From NCBI RefSeq assembly GCF_025361915.1, contig NZ_JANYJC010000013.1, positions 1 through 44,628 on the forward strand: a stretch of 44,628 nucleotides of DNA, in the 5' to 3' direction. The translations under genes were made by a program, and so were the position numbers. The DNA comes from Chamaesiphon sp. GL140_3_metabinner_50 (GTDB taxonomy: Bacteria > Cyanobacteriota > Cyanobacteriia > Cyanobacteriales > Chamaesiphonaceae). Under the pieces are notes generated by a model. The model did no database searches. It was not told the DNA's origin and worked only from the letters and a program-made list of their open reading frames with translations. Positions 10,097 to 20,116 of the stretch are shown in pieces. How positions within the stretch are numbered: the stretch's first letter is position 1; each line of letters begins with the position of its first letter.

Positions 10097-11041
10097 TTAT
10101 TTCCACAACAGCGCGAGCGCGGATTGTGTCTGCGGTAAGCTATCGACAACTACTGCCGTACAGAGCAGCATCATGTACAAAATCGAGTATTTAAACATCG
10201 ATTTGGCAACGCCTTTATCGGTAGGAGCTTGTAATAATTTCCAGGCTTCACGAACGAAAATGCCTCCCAATCCGATGGCGCAAATACCATAGACAATTCC
10301 CGACGCGCCTAATGGATAGACTAGCAGCAGCGTGGTGGGAATGAGCAACAGTGTATAAATCCAAATCTGCTGGGCGGTAGCAACTTCACCTTCAACTACA
10401 GGTAACATCGGAATTCCGACCTTGGCATAATCATCTTTAATCATTAACGATAATGCCCAAAAGTGTGGAGGTGTCCAAATAAAGACGATCGCGAATAACA
10501 CCCATGCTTCGATACTCAAACTGTTATTTACAGCCGCCCAACCAACGAGCGCGGGAATCGCTCCAGCAGCTCCACCAATGACGATGTTTTGGGTTGTATG
10601 ACGTTTGAGTAGGTGAGTATAGATCCACATGTAGAATCCAATTCCAGCCATCGCGAGCAGCGCGGCTAATAAATTGGTAAACACAAATAAAATCGTAAAA
10701 GATAATCCGGCTAATACTACGGCAAAAATTCCCGCATGAAGGGGCTTAATCCGCCCAGAAGGGATCGGGCGATTGCGTGTCCGTTCCATTGCATAATCGA
10801 TATCTCGATCGTAAATACAATTCATGGCTTGAGCGGAAGCGGCGGCAAACATGCCCCCGACGACTGTGACTAGAAATAAAACCGGATCGGTGGCTCCATC
10901 AGATGCTAACCACATTGCCGCAGCAGTAACGATTAGCAGTAGGGGAATAATTCTCGGCTTGGTGAGTTGATAATAGCTTTGAATAACTTCGGAGAAATTT
11001 TGGTGTTTGGTGACAATCGATCGATCTAGTAGCTCTTGCAT
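10097..11041 (-). CDS. ctaB: Protoheme IX farnesyltransferase
   Basis: [24 protein letters not shown]...[27 protein letters not shown] is diagnostic of heme O synthase. Confidence 0.95.
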   Translation of the reverse strand: MQELLDRSIVTKHQNFSEVIQSYYQLTKPRIIPLLLIVTAAAMWLASDGATDPVLFLVTVVGGMFAAASAQAMNCIYDRDIDYAMERTRNRPIPSGRIKPLHAGIFAVVLAGLSFTILFVFTNLLAALLAMAGIGFYMWIYTHLLKRHTTQNIVIGGAAGAIPALVGWAAVNNSLSIEAWVLFAIVFIWTPPHFWALSLMIKDDYAKVGIPMLPVVEGEVATAQQIWIYTLLLIPTTLLLVYPLGASGIVYGICAIGLGGIFVREAWKLLQAPTDKGVAKSMFKYSILYMMLLCTAVVVDSLPQTQSALALLWK

Positions 11042-11099
11042 GTTCGGGAGTTGGGGATTTATTTGTTACGACTACAGATCTAAAATTTGAAGTGTGAAG

Positions 11100-12062
11100 C
11101 TAAGCAGGTTGAGCGATATTTGAGCTTTTTAGTCTCCACAAAGAGCAAGTCAATACTACTAAGGTACCGAGTAATAGTGCCCCGATTGCCTGATGTATAA
11201 CTGTCAATGGTTCGACTTGTAAATGTAACTTAAAAGTAGCAACACCGAGTAATATTTGAACTATTAATAGTCCCCCGGTTATGGTAGCCAAGTTGCGGCA
11301 ATATTTAGGCAGGTTGGCATTGAGCCAGATGACTACAATTACAGCAATACAGCTCAGTGTCGCCGGAATTACACCGAGGAGGTGACTATTCATCACCGTG
11401 CAGAGTTCGGAGTTCCCAAAACATTGGTGCAGTGCCCATCTAGAGCCGACTAATCCACCGAGGATGCTTTGAATGTAGACGAAAATGGCGGCAGTAAGGG
11501 GGAGAGCCGGAGATGGGACGACAAGCTTGCTGGAGGACTGGGGGACTGGCAGTAAATATGTGCCGATCGAGAGTAAGGTAATGAAGAATAATAGAGCCGT
11601 ACCCAGATGTGCGGTGACGATATCAAACCGGAGTAATTCGGTGACGGTGAAGGCACCTAAAGCTCCCTGAATTAAAATCAAACTTAACGCAAATGTAGTC
11701 GCCGAGGGCAACCAGCGCGGAAGCTGCGCTCGAAACCACCATGTAGAGCTAGCCAAGAATAAAGTACTCAATCCAATCGCGGCAGCATCTAGGCGATGAA
11801 ACCACTCTAAGAACACTTGAAGGTTCATCTGCTGGGTGGGGACTAGTTGCCCGTAACACAACGGCCAATCGGGACATGCTAAACCAGCATTCATCACTCT
11901 AGTAGCACTACCGACTGCCATCAGGAGCAGTGTCGCAAAAGCAATCTTCCAAATCGAGCGGCGGATCCGAGTTTGGATCGCCAATGTTTGCTCTGAATCT
12001 CGCAATTGGTCTTTATTGGCAGGATATTGAGGGGTAAGTGCAGAATCTGACATATTTAGCAA
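11100..12062 (-). CDS. ctaA: Heme A synthase
   Basis: GSATRVMNAGLACPDWPLCYGQLVPTQQMNLQVFLEWFHRLDAA...GALGAFTVTELL is typical of COX15/CtaA. Confidence 0.93.
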   Translation of the reverse strand: MLNMSDSALTPQYPANKDQLRDSEQTLAIQTRIRRSIWKIAFATLLLMAVGSATRVMNAGLACPDWPLCYGQLVPTQQMNLQVFLEWFHRLDAAAIGLSTLFLASSTWWFRAQLPRWLPSATTFALSLILIQGALGAFTVTELLRFDIVTAHLGTALLFFITLLSIGTYLLPVPQSSSKLVVPSPALPLTAAIFVYIQSILGGLVGSRWALHQCFGNSELCTVMNSHLLGVIPATLSCIAVIVVIWLNANLPKYCRNLATITGGLLIVQILLGVATFKLHLQVEPLTVIHQAIGALLLGTLVVLTCSLWRLKSSNIAQPA

Positions 12063-12451
12063 TCGCTGAGTTTGTTTGCCTAGCTGTTTGTTTTAGCTAC
12101 GCTAACCCAATTGTTTCCAAACTAGCATTAATACCTAGTGGCTGTTAGGGTATTAACCGTGACTTCGATTGGGTAAATCCGCCTACTCCTTGAGTGTAAC
12201 TCCATTCCTGTCTAGCTTTCACCCATAATTAATTTAGATCCCAAAGAAAATGTTAAAGATCGATGTCATGTAAATATAGATGTCATCTGGCTAGCCTACA
12301 TTTGACAATCCCGAAGAAAATCTGAAGAAATGCGATCGAGTGCCGATCGCTTTAATTGCCTACGGTACCTTAGTAAGAGTAGCGAACGTAAATATATCTT
12401 CACATCGATCCCCGTTATCTTATAACTATCTCCTAAATCTTTAACCTCGAA

Positions 12452-13474
12452 ATGAATATTCCTAGCTCAATCATCACCCTCCTGCTGGGTATAGGATTAA
12501 CATTGGTTAGTCTCTGGTATGGACAAAATCACGGACTTATGCCTGTTGCCGCCTCCGAGGAAGCCGGACACATCGATGGCTTATTCAATGCCATGATGAC
12601 CATTTCCACGGGACTATTTTTACTAGTTCAAGGCATAATTGTCTACTGTGCCATCAAATTTCGGCGCAAACCGGGCGAACTCGGCGATGGTGCTGCGATC
12701 GAAGGAAATGTACCATTAGAGATACTCTGGACGGCAATTCCCGCCGCAGTCGTACTCTGGATTTCGATTTACAGTTTTGAAATCTATAACGAAATGGGTG
12801 GTTTCGATCCCAGTGCCAATGACATGCACGCCATGCACGGTATGCCCGCAGGCAAAGGCAGCGCGATGGCAGCAACTATGGATGGTATGCCCCAGGGTAG
12901 TCCGATGATTGCCGCATTGGGTGTCGGTGCGTCCCCTGAAAATCAGGGTAAGCCTGCTGCTGTCAACGTCAACGTGTTGGGATTACAATACGCTTGGATT
13001 TTCACCTACCCAGAAATCAATGTCACTTCTGGCGAACTCCACGTTCCAGTTGGCAAAGAAGTTCAGCTCAATATGAACGCTCAAGATGTGATCCATGCCG
13101 TGTGGATTCCGCAACTGCGACTCAAGCAAGACGTAATTCCAGGTACGCAAACTCAATTGCGGTTTACCACCAATAAAGTCGGTAGCTATCCCCTCCGGTG
13201 TGCCGAACTCTGTGGCGGTTATCATGGCTCGATGGTTACCCAGATGATCGTCCATACTCCTGAAGAATACGACACTTGGATTGCCAGTCAGCAGCAATCG
13301 GCTCAAGCTCAAGCAGAAATCGTCAAAAAAACGATCGCGATGAACCCAGCCAACCTGTCTCCAGGTAAATATCTCGCTCCCTATGCCAAAGAAATGGGCG
13401 TAAAACCAGAAATGGTTCGACACCTTCACCAACAGCATGACATGAGCAAGTCGATCGCTTCGGTAATTAAATAA
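12452..13474 (+). CDS. ctaC: Cytochrome c oxidase subunit II
   Basis: CuA motif CAELCGGYHGSM, two N-terminal TM segments, position ahead of ctaD and ctaE. Confidence 0.95.
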   Translation: MNIPSSIITLLLGIGLTLVSLWYGQNHGLMPVAASEEAGHIDGLFNAMMTISTGLFLLVQGIIVYCAIKFRRKPGELGDGAAIEGNVPLEILWTAIPAAVVLWISIYSFEIYNEMGGFDPSANDMHAMHGMPAGKGSAMAATMDGMPQGSPMIAALGVGASPENQGKPAAVNVNVLGLQYAWIFTYPEINVTSGELHVPVGKEVQLNMNAQDVIHAVWIPQLRLKQDVIPGTQTQLRFTTNKVGSYPLRCAELCGGYHGSMVTQMIVHTPEEYDTWIASQQQSAQAQAEIVKKTIAMNPANLSPGKYLAPYAKEMGVKPEMVRHLHQQHDMSKSIASVIK

Positions 13475-13493
13475 GTCGGAAGTTGGGTGGCAC

Positions 13494-13593
13494 AGATCTA
13501 CCCACCCCGCCCTTCGGGCACCCCTCTCTTGAAAAGGTGCTCTACTTGGGGAGACCCCAAGAACGCACTTTTCGCTTCAGGAAGGGGATTTTC
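13494..13593. repeat. Dispersed intergenic repeat, copy 1 (ctaC-ctaD spacer)
   Basis: agatctacccacccc...gggcacccctc...gaaggggattttc; the same ordered blocks recur at 15440-15512. Confidence 0.6.
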
Positions 13594-13678
13594 CACCATA
13601 GATCTTCACTCAGCTACTTACCTCTTTTATTCTCTTTGCGCCCTCTGTGCCTCTGCGGTTAAAAATACTGGATCTATG

Positions 13679-13713
13679 CCCTAATCCCTAATCCCTATTC
13701 CCTAACCCCTAGA
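13679..13713 (+). repeat. Heptanucleotide array, 5 units (ccctaat ccctaat ccctatt ccctaac ccctaga)
   Basis: Direct reading; ends 2 nt before the ctaD ATG. Confidence 0.85.
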
Positions 13714-13715
13714 AA

Positions 13716-15365
13716 ATGACAGCAGAATTAACAATTCCCAACCAGACAGCACCAGAAGATGATGTAGTCATCCACCATCGCACCTGGAAAGACTATTTTA
13801 CATTTAGTACCGACCATAAAGTGATTGGAATTCAGTACTTTGTAACTGGATTTATTTTTTACATTATTGGTGGATTATTAGCCGAAGGAATTCGGACAGA
13901 ATTAGCGACTCCCGATGCCGATCTTGTCGATCCGAGTACATACAACAGTATGTTCACCATGCACGGTACGATCATGATCTTCCTTTGGATCGTTCCGGCT
14001 GGTACCGGAGCATTTGCCAACTATCTTTTACCCCTAATGCTTGGGGCGAGAGATATGGCATTTCCTAAACTGAATGCCGTGGCATTTTGGATTATTCCAC
14101 CCACCGGATTATTACTGATTCTGAGCTTCTTTCTCGGCCCTGCCCAAGCTGGCTGGACATCTTATCCCCCATTGAGTTTACTCACGGGTAAGGTCGGTGA
14201 AGGGATCTGGATTATGACGCTACTATTACTCGGAACATCTTCAATTTTGGGAGGAATTAATTTCTTCACAACTATTCTCAAGATGCGGATTCCGAGTATG
14301 TCGATGATGCAAATGCCCCTGTTTTGTTGGGCAATGTTAGCAACTTCATTGTTAATGTTAATTGCAACTCCAGTTTTGGCTGGTGCGTTGATTTTACTCT
14401 CCTTTGACTTAATTGCTGGCACTGCATTTTTCAATCCAGTCGGTGGTGGTGAGCCTGTTGTGTACCAGCATATGTTCTGGTTCTACTCTCACCCTGCGGT
14501 ATACATTATGGTCTTGCCCTTCTTTGGGGTAATTTCTGAAGTAATTCCCGTCCATTGTCGCAAACCAATTTTTGGGTATGGTGCGATCGCTTATTCTAGT
14601 ATGGTGATTAGTTTCTTAGGCTTAATTGTCTGGGCGCACCACATGTTTACCAGCGGCACACCTCCCTGGTTGCGGATGTTTTTCATGATTACCACAATGG
14701 TGATTGCGGTACCAACGGGGATTAAAATTTTTGGTTGGCTAGCAACAATGTGGGGCGGAAAAATCAATCTCAATACGCCGATGCTATTTGCGATGGGCTT
14801 TATTTCTACCTTCGTAATTGGTGGCATTACTGGCGTAATGCTAGCAGCGGTACCGTTCGATATTCACGTCCACGATACTTACTTCGTCGTCGCCCACTTA
14901 CATTACGTGTTATTTGGTGGCAGCGTATTTGGCATCTACACCGGGATCTATCACTGGTTCCCTAAAGTTACTGGCAGACATATCGACGAAACTTGGGGTA
15001 AGATTCACTTCGCTTTAACCTATGTTGGTTTTAACGTTACCTTTCTTCCCATGCATGTCCTGGGATTACAAGGTATGCCGCGTCGGATTGCGATGTATGC
15101 ACCAGAATTCCAAGGTTTAAATCAAGTTTGTACCTATGGTAGTTACGTGCTGGCAATTTCGACAGTGCCATTCTTGATAAATGCAATTTACTGCGCTTAC
15201 AAGGGTAAGCCAGCCGGGAGTAATCCTTGGAATGCTTTAACGCTAGATTGGCAAACAACTTCACCACCAGAAATCGAGAATTTTGAGGTTTTACCTGTGT
15301 TGACTACAGGGCCTTACGATTATGGCGATACTGAGGAAGAAGAGAAAGAATTAACGGCTGTTTAA
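13716..15365 (+). CDS. ctaD: Cytochrome c oxidase subunit I
   Basis: WFYSHPAVYIMVLPFFGVISEVIP, HDTYFVVAHLHYVLFGG, WAHHMFTSG motifs. Confidence 0.98.
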   Translation: MTAELTIPNQTAPEDDVVIHHRTWKDYFTFSTDHKVIGIQYFVTGFIFYIIGGLLAEGIRTELATPDADLVDPSTYNSMFTMHGTIMIFLWIVPAGTGAFANYLLPLMLGARDMAFPKLNAVAFWIIPPTGLLLILSFFLGPAQAGWTSYPPLSLLTGKVGEGIWIMTLLLLGTSSILGGINFFTTILKMRIPSMSMMQMPLFCWAMLATSLLMLIATPVLAGALILLSFDLIAGTAFFNPVGGGEPVVYQHMFWFYSHPAVYIMVLPFFGVISEVIPVHCRKPIFGYGAIAYSSMVISFLGLIVWAHHMFTSGTPPWLRMFFMITTMVIAVPTGIKIFGWLATMWGGKINLNTPMLFAMGFISTFVIGGITGVMLAAVPFDIHVHDTYFVVAHLHYVLFGGSVFGIYTGIYHWFPKVTGRHIDETWGKIHFALTYVGFNVTFLPMHVLGLQGMPRRIAMYAPEFQGLNQVCTYGSYVLAISTVPFLINAIYCAYKGKPAGSNPWNALTLDWQTTSPPEIENFEVLPVLTTGPYDYGDTEEEEKELTAV

Positions 15366-15439
15366 TTGCTTGGATTCGCTTGACATGTAGATGGTGGGCT
15401 GTGCCCACCATTCGCTCTGATTAAAGCTGTTAGCTGCGG

Positions 15440-15512
15440 AGATCTACCCACCCCACTGGGCGGGTGACCCGACCAGTAGCCCTACGGGCACCCCTCCGAG
15501 GAGGGGATTTTC
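15440..15512. repeat. Dispersed intergenic repeat, copy 2 (ctaD-ctaE spacer)
   Basis: agatctacccacccc, gggcacccctc and gaggggattttc blocks shared with 13494-13593. Confidence 0.6.
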
Positions 15513-15533
15513 AATCCTAACTCCTAAATTTTT

Positions 15534-16172
15534 ATGCAAGGATCTATTTCTGACAAGACTCAGATAAATATTGAAAGTGATACCCACGGTAGCCATCATG
15601 AGGCGCATCCAGATCATCGGATTTTTGGGCTAATCGTGTTTCTCGTGGCAGAGGGGATGATTTTCCTCGGCTTGTTTATTGCTTACTTAGCTTTCCGTTC
15701 GATGGCACCGGAATGGCCGCCAGCAGGCACACCAAAGCTCGAATTAATGCTACCGGGCATAAATACGGTGATTTTACTCGCGAGTAGCTTAGTCATCCAT
15801 CAAGCTGACACAGCGATTAAAAAGAACGACGTTAAAGGGCTGCAATTGTGGTTTGGGCTGACTGCTTTAATGGGAATTATCTTCCTGGGCGGACAGTTGT
15901 ATGAGTACAGTCATTTAGAATTTGGACTGCGGACAAATTTATTTGCGAGTACTTTCTATGTCTTGACTGGCTTCCACGGACTGCACGTTACTGTTGGTGT
16001 ACTATTGATTTTATCGGTATTATGGCGTTCGCGTAGCGTCTCTGAAGGAGAATCGATGAAAAGCGAACATTACGGTACCAATAATCGTTTCGGTGTTGAA
16101 GCTGCCGAGATTTATTGGCACTTTGTCGATGTAATTTGGGTGATTTTATTTATCCTCTTATATCTACTTTAA
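15534..16172 (+). CDS. ctaE: Cytochrome c oxidase subunit III
   Basis: LVAEGMIFLGLFIAYLAFRSMAPEWPP...TGFHGLHVTVGVLLI...EIYWHFVDVIWVILFILLYLL. Confidence 0.95.
   Translation: MQGSISDKTQINIESDTHGSHHEAHPDHRIFGLIVFLVAEGMIFLGLFIAYLAFRSMAPEWPPAGTPKLELMLPGINTVILLASSLVIHQADTAIKKNDVKGLQLWFGLTALMGIIFLGGQLYEYSHLEFGLRTNLFASTFYVLTGFHGLHVTVGVLLILSVLWRSRSVSEGESMKSEHYGTNNRFGVEAAEIYWHFVDVIWVILFILLYLL
16025..16052 (+). repeat. Short dispersed repeat inside ctaE
   Basis: gcgttcgcgtagcgtctctgaaggagaa; the first 16 nt recur in reverse complement at 28387-28402. Confidence 0.65.
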
Positions 16173-16268
16173 ATTTCTCAATCTTTGAGAACATGAGATC
16201 GCGGGGCATGATGCTCCGCGATTTTTATTTGGGTCTAAATGCATCGGGAATGTTAGCATCTGCTAGAA

Positions 16269-16310
16269 ATTAAAGAGTCGTAGGTTTAGATTGACCTACG
16301 ACTCTTTAAT
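16269..16310. terminator. Bidirectional terminator-like hairpin between ctaE and amt
   Basis: 17-bp perfect stem (ttaaagagtcgtaggt/acctacgactctttaa plus one outer pair) with an 8-nt loop. A second GC-rich hairpin (atcgcgg...ccgcgat + tttttattt) lies near 16199-16230. Confidence 0.65.
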
Positions 16311-16318
16311 GTGAAATA

Positions 16319-16346
16319 TCCTAAGACCTAAAACCTAAAGCCTAAT
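16319..16346 (-). repeat. Heptanucleotide array, 4 units (attaggc tttaggt tttaggt cttagga on minus strand)
   Basis: Starts immediately after the TAA of the 16347-17768 gene. Confidence 0.75.
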
Positions 16347-17768
16347 TTAGCCTTCTTTCTCAGCTAAACTCAAGCCAGCAGCAAATTCTTCGCCGTAACC
16401 TTCTTCACCATGTTCGTTAATATCTAAGCCTTGATATTCAGCTTCAGGTTTAACCCGAAGATCCATGACTAAGCTCAGAACTTTGATGATGACAAAAGTA
16501 CCAATTGCTGCCACTGCATAGGTAATTAACGTCGCAGCAATTTGTTTGCCTAACAAAGTAGGGTCGCCCTTCGATGCGATTAAGCCATCCATACCAGCAC
16601 CACTATTGACAGCTTTTTCGGCAAATACACCAGTCAAGAGTGCGCCGACAGTACCACCGACACCATGCACGGGGAAGGTATCGAGCGAGTCATCGAACTG
16701 TAATTTGGCTCTAATACTGACAGCAAAGAAGCAGCAAGTCGATGTAATTAAACCGATGAGAATGGCACTCAGAGGCGTAACGTAACCAGCCGCAGGTGTA
16801 ATCCCCACTAATCCGGCGAGGAATCCGCTGGCAATACCTACTGCTGTCGGCTTAGCTCTTAACACCCACTCCAGGATCATCCACATTAAGCCGCCAGCAC
16901 AACTAGCAACCGCAGTGGCGACGAACGCGACAACAGCGATCCCGTTTGCACCGAGCGCGCTACCACCATTGAACCCAAACCAACCGAAGAATAGTAGTCC
17001 GATCCCTAAGAGGACATACGGCACATTATGTGGTGCCGCTGGTTGATTGGGATAAGTTCTACGAGAGCCGATCATCCAAGCTGCAACTACAGCCGAGACA
17101 CCAGAGCTGATATGTACTACAGTACCACCAGCAAAATCGATCGCGCCGAGGGAACCCAGATACCCTTTACCCCATACCATGTGAGCCAAGGGAGGATAGA
17201 CGACGGTAGACCAAATTAAGATAAACCAGAAGTAAGCTTTAAAGCTCATTCTTTCGACAATTGCACCAGAAATTAAGGCTGGCGTGATGATGGCAAACAT
17301 CATCTGATAAACCATGTATAACTGGTGCGGGATGGTGGGTGCATAGCCAACACCATCGGGTTTATCGAAGGCAACACCATTTAGCCCAAACCAATTTAAG
17401 TTACCAATAAACTGATTGGTATTAACTGTTACTACATCTTTTACAGTAGTTACCGAATCTGGTGAGAACGCCAGACTATAGCCCCACAGGATCCAAGTTA
17501 CACCCACGACAGCCATTAAGACTAGGCTCATCATCATGGTATTGAGGACGTTTCTAGAACGTACCAAACCACCATAGAAGAATGCCAATCCTGGAGTCAT
17601 GAGTAAGACTAAGGCTGAAGACACTAGCACCCAAGCGGTATCGCCAGTATTGATGCCATTCACATCCATTGCGGGTGATTTGATAGCATCGGCTAGAGCA
17701 TCACCCATTAGTGGGCCACTGAGTACCCATAAAGCCATTAAACAACCAAGGAGAATTTTTTTGAACAC
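16347..17768 (-). CDS. amt: Ammonium transporter (Amt family)
   Basis: LALFYGG-type motif (MTPGLAFFYGGLVRSRNVLNTMMMSL), GTVVHISSGVSAVVAAWMIG, DTFPVHGVGGTVGALLTG. GTG start chosen at 17768 (VFKKILLG, signal-like). Confidence 0.9.
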   Translation of the reverse strand: MFKKILLGCLMALWVLSGPLMGDALADAIKSPAMDVNGINTGDTAWVLVSSALVLLMTPGLAFFYGGLVRSRNVLNTMMMSLVLMAVVGVTWILWGYSLAFSPDSVTTVKDVVTVNTNQFIGNLNWFGLNGVAFDKPDGVGYAPTIPHQLYMVYQMMFAIITPALISGAIVERMSFKAYFWFILIWSTVVYPPLAHMVWGKGYLGSLGAIDFAGGTVVHISSGVSAVVAAWMIGSRRTYPNQPAAPHNVPYVLLGIGLLFFGWFGFNGGSALGANGIAVVAFVATAVASCAGGLMWMILEWVLRAKPTAVGIASGFLAGLVGITPAAGYVTPLSAILIGLITSTCCFFAVSIRAKLQFDDSLDTFPVHGVGGTVGALLTGVFAEKAVNSGAGMDGLIASKGDPTLLGKQIAATLITYAVAAIGTFVIIKVLSLVMDLRVKPEAEYQGLDINEHGEEGYGEEFAAGLSLAEKEG

Positions 17769-17859
17769 TTTGTTCGATCCTGTATGCGCCAGAGTATTTG
17801 AATGAGAGATAATTATGTATCGTGTTGAACAATTTTGTGTTTGAAGATACAAAAATTCT

Positions 17860-17873
17860 GTATAGCTAGATAC
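17860..17873. promoter_or_regulatory. Candidate NtcA box upstream of amt
   Basis: GTATAGCTAGATAC = GTAN8TAC, 92 bp upstream of the chosen start. No well-spaced -10 seen. Confidence 0.4.
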
Positions 17874-17978
17874 ATTTATTCAGACTTCAGCATTATCGAT
17901 TACTGGCAGAGGGATAGAATAGAATGCAACAAAATTTTAAAATTAAATATTGAATTATGATGTAGGTACAAGGTCAAA

Positions 17979-18020
17979 ATTTAAGGTAGGGGCAATTCAT
18001 TAATCGCCCCTACCTTAAAT
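17979..18020. repeat. Dispersed palindrome (atttaaggtaggggcaattcattaatcgcccctaccttaaat)
   Basis: 21-bp arms with 2 mismatches; core shared with 30704-30747. Confidence 0.7.
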
Positions 18021-18073
18021 AGAGATGTCTTGCTACCAGCGATAGATAGAATATTCAAAAAAGTCTAGTTAGA

Positions 18074-19861
18074 TTACTCAAATTTTCGATCTGGCCCAAG
18101 TTTGCGATCGCCTCCTTCGGATCCATAGGTTGAAGTGTGAGCGGCAGGAGTTGGTTGGATAACATACTCAGGGTAAGCTGGCATCCCATGTTCGTGAACG
18201 TCGAGGCCTTCTAGTTCTCCCTCTTGGGAAACTCGGAGTGTGCCAGTCAGATTTACCGCCGCCATGAGAGCCATTCCGAGCGAAAAAGCCGAAAGGGTGA
18301 CGATCGCACTACCGATAAATTGGGCAGTCAATACCTCCATTCCACCACCATAGAGTAGCCCTTTTACTAGTGCTGGAGCTGAAGTATCGGGGGCAAATGG
18401 CCCGGTTGCGCCGAATTCACCTGTGGCGAATAGTCCGAGCGACAATGTGCCCCAAATCCCACAGAAGCCATGAACGGGAACAGCACCGATCGGATCGTCA
18501 ATTCGCAGCCATTCTAATAGATCGATGCCCCAAACCACGATCGCACCACCGATTGCACCGATCAGAATCGAACCTGATGGACTGACCCAATAACAGGGAC
18601 AGGTAATCGACACCAATCCAGCCAGAAATCCATTCACCGTGTAGCTAAGATCCCATTTTTTAGTCTTGGGAAAACCAACGAACATGGCTGATAACCCACC
18701 CGCACAAGCGGCAAGGGTGGTATTAGCTGCGACTCTGGCCGTCCCCTGAAAATCCATCGCCGACAGCGTAGAGCCAGGATTAAAACCATACCAGCCAAAC
18801 CATAGGATCAGACCGCCGATTGCCGCGATCGTCAAATCGTGAGGCAGCATCGGGCCGCCACCATCGCGCTTGAACACCCGACCGAGGCGAGGCCCCAGCA
18901 CGATCGCACCTGTGAGGGCAATGACACCGCCGATGGTATGAACCACTGTCGAGCCTGCAAAGTCCCGAAAACCAGTACCCACAAAGGGTAGAAAGTTATC
19001 CTTACTACCCATCGATACCAGAAATCCATCTGGCCCCCAGACCCAATGTCCGATAATTGGATAAATGAAGCCAGAAACGCCAGTACTGTAAAGCAGATCG
19101 CCGACAAATCCCGTCCGACCGAGCATCGCCCCCGAAGTAATCGTCGAGCAGGTATCGGCAAAGGCGAATTGAAATAGCCAGTAAGCCAGAAAGGCAACAC
19201 CTGTGGTTCCATAAGTTGCTGGCGCACCTTGTAAGAAAAACCAATTACCACCGATAAACCCATTGCCAGTACTAAACATAAAGGCAAAACCGATCGCATA
19301 AAACAGAATGCCACACAGACAGGTATCAACGATACATTCCATCAACACGTTGACAGTTTCACGAGCGCGAGAGAATCCGGCCTCCAGCATCGTAAATCCC
19401 GCCTGCATTCCAAATACCAAGAATGCCGCGAGCAACGTCCACAGTGTATTGATCGGATTGACAATATCGTTTGCCTTGACGACCGGATCTGCGGCTAGCA
19501 CGGGCGCACCGACAAAGTGTGCGACGATCGGTATTGCCACGAAAGCCAGCACCACGATCGCCACTAATTTAGAGAAAAGCAACAGGTAGCCATACCTGCG
19601 CCATTCCGGATCTTGTAATCTTTGACCCAATCGTCTCCAATTATCGATTCTACGACCGCTGCGGCTGTGAGTCGGTAATGGCTCTAATCCCGAATTGACA
19701 TTTTGCTGGGAATTTGTCGCCAAAGATCGAACTTTTGTCAATAAACCCGCACAATTGGCGATCGACCGCTGGAGTATTCTACTACTCACTACCCCAAAAT
19801 CGGATGAGGAACCGAATCGACGCGCCGTTCGACCGCTAAATCTACTTTTATTAACGTTCAT
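18074..19861 (-). CDS. amt: Ammonium transporter (Amt family) with long N-terminal extension
   Basis: LVFGMQAGFTMLEAGFSRARETVNVLMECIVD, DFAGSTVVHTIGGVIALTGAIVLGPR, AVPVHGFCGIWGTLSLGLFATGEFG. Confidence 0.9.
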   Translation of the reverse strand: MNVNKSRFSGRTARRFGSSSDFGVVSSRILQRSIANCAGLLTKVRSLATNSQQNVNSGLEPLPTHSRSGRRIDNWRRLGQRLQDPEWRRYGYLLLFSKLVAIVVLAFVAIPIVAHFVGAPVLAADPVVKANDIVNPINTLWTLLAAFLVFGMQAGFTMLEAGFSRARETVNVLMECIVDTCLCGILFYAIGFAFMFSTGNGFIGGNWFFLQGAPATYGTTGVAFLAYWLFQFAFADTCSTITSGAMLGRTGFVGDLLYSTGVSGFIYPIIGHWVWGPDGFLVSMGSKDNFLPFVGTGFRDFAGSTVVHTIGGVIALTGAIVLGPRLGRVFKRDGGGPMLPHDLTIAAIGGLILWFGWYGFNPGSTLSAMDFQGTARVAANTTLAACAGGLSAMFVGFPKTKKWDLSYTVNGFLAGLVSITCPCYWVSPSGSILIGAIGGAIVVWGIDLLEWLRIDDPIGAVPVHGFCGIWGTLSLGLFATGEFGATGPFAPDTSAPALVKGLLYGGGMEVLTAQFIGSAIVTLSAFSLGMALMAAVNLTGTLRVSQEGELEGLDVHEHGMPAYPEYVIQPTPAAHTSTYGSEGGDRKLGPDRKFE

Positions 19862-20116
19862 TAAATTATGCCTCTAAGAGCGGAAAACAGATATTAGTAA
19901 AGATATTTAGATGCAGGACAAGGAAAATAAATTGGTAAAATGCACCTTTTGGCAAGTAAATATATGTTGAAGTTCTCAATACGCCCGTCGAGCGATATTT
20001 GGTAATGATCTGAGATCCTCACCTTAAAATCTAGCTCAATGTAAAACTGCGATTTAGAGTCGCGCAGGTAAACCTGAAAACCATTGCTACAAGCTAGCTA
20101 AAGCTATGTAAATTTA

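Noticed and set aside
13487-13684. 65-aa ORF in the ctaC-ctaD spacer
   Set aside because: Built from the dispersed repeat and heptad array; no protein-like conservation signal.
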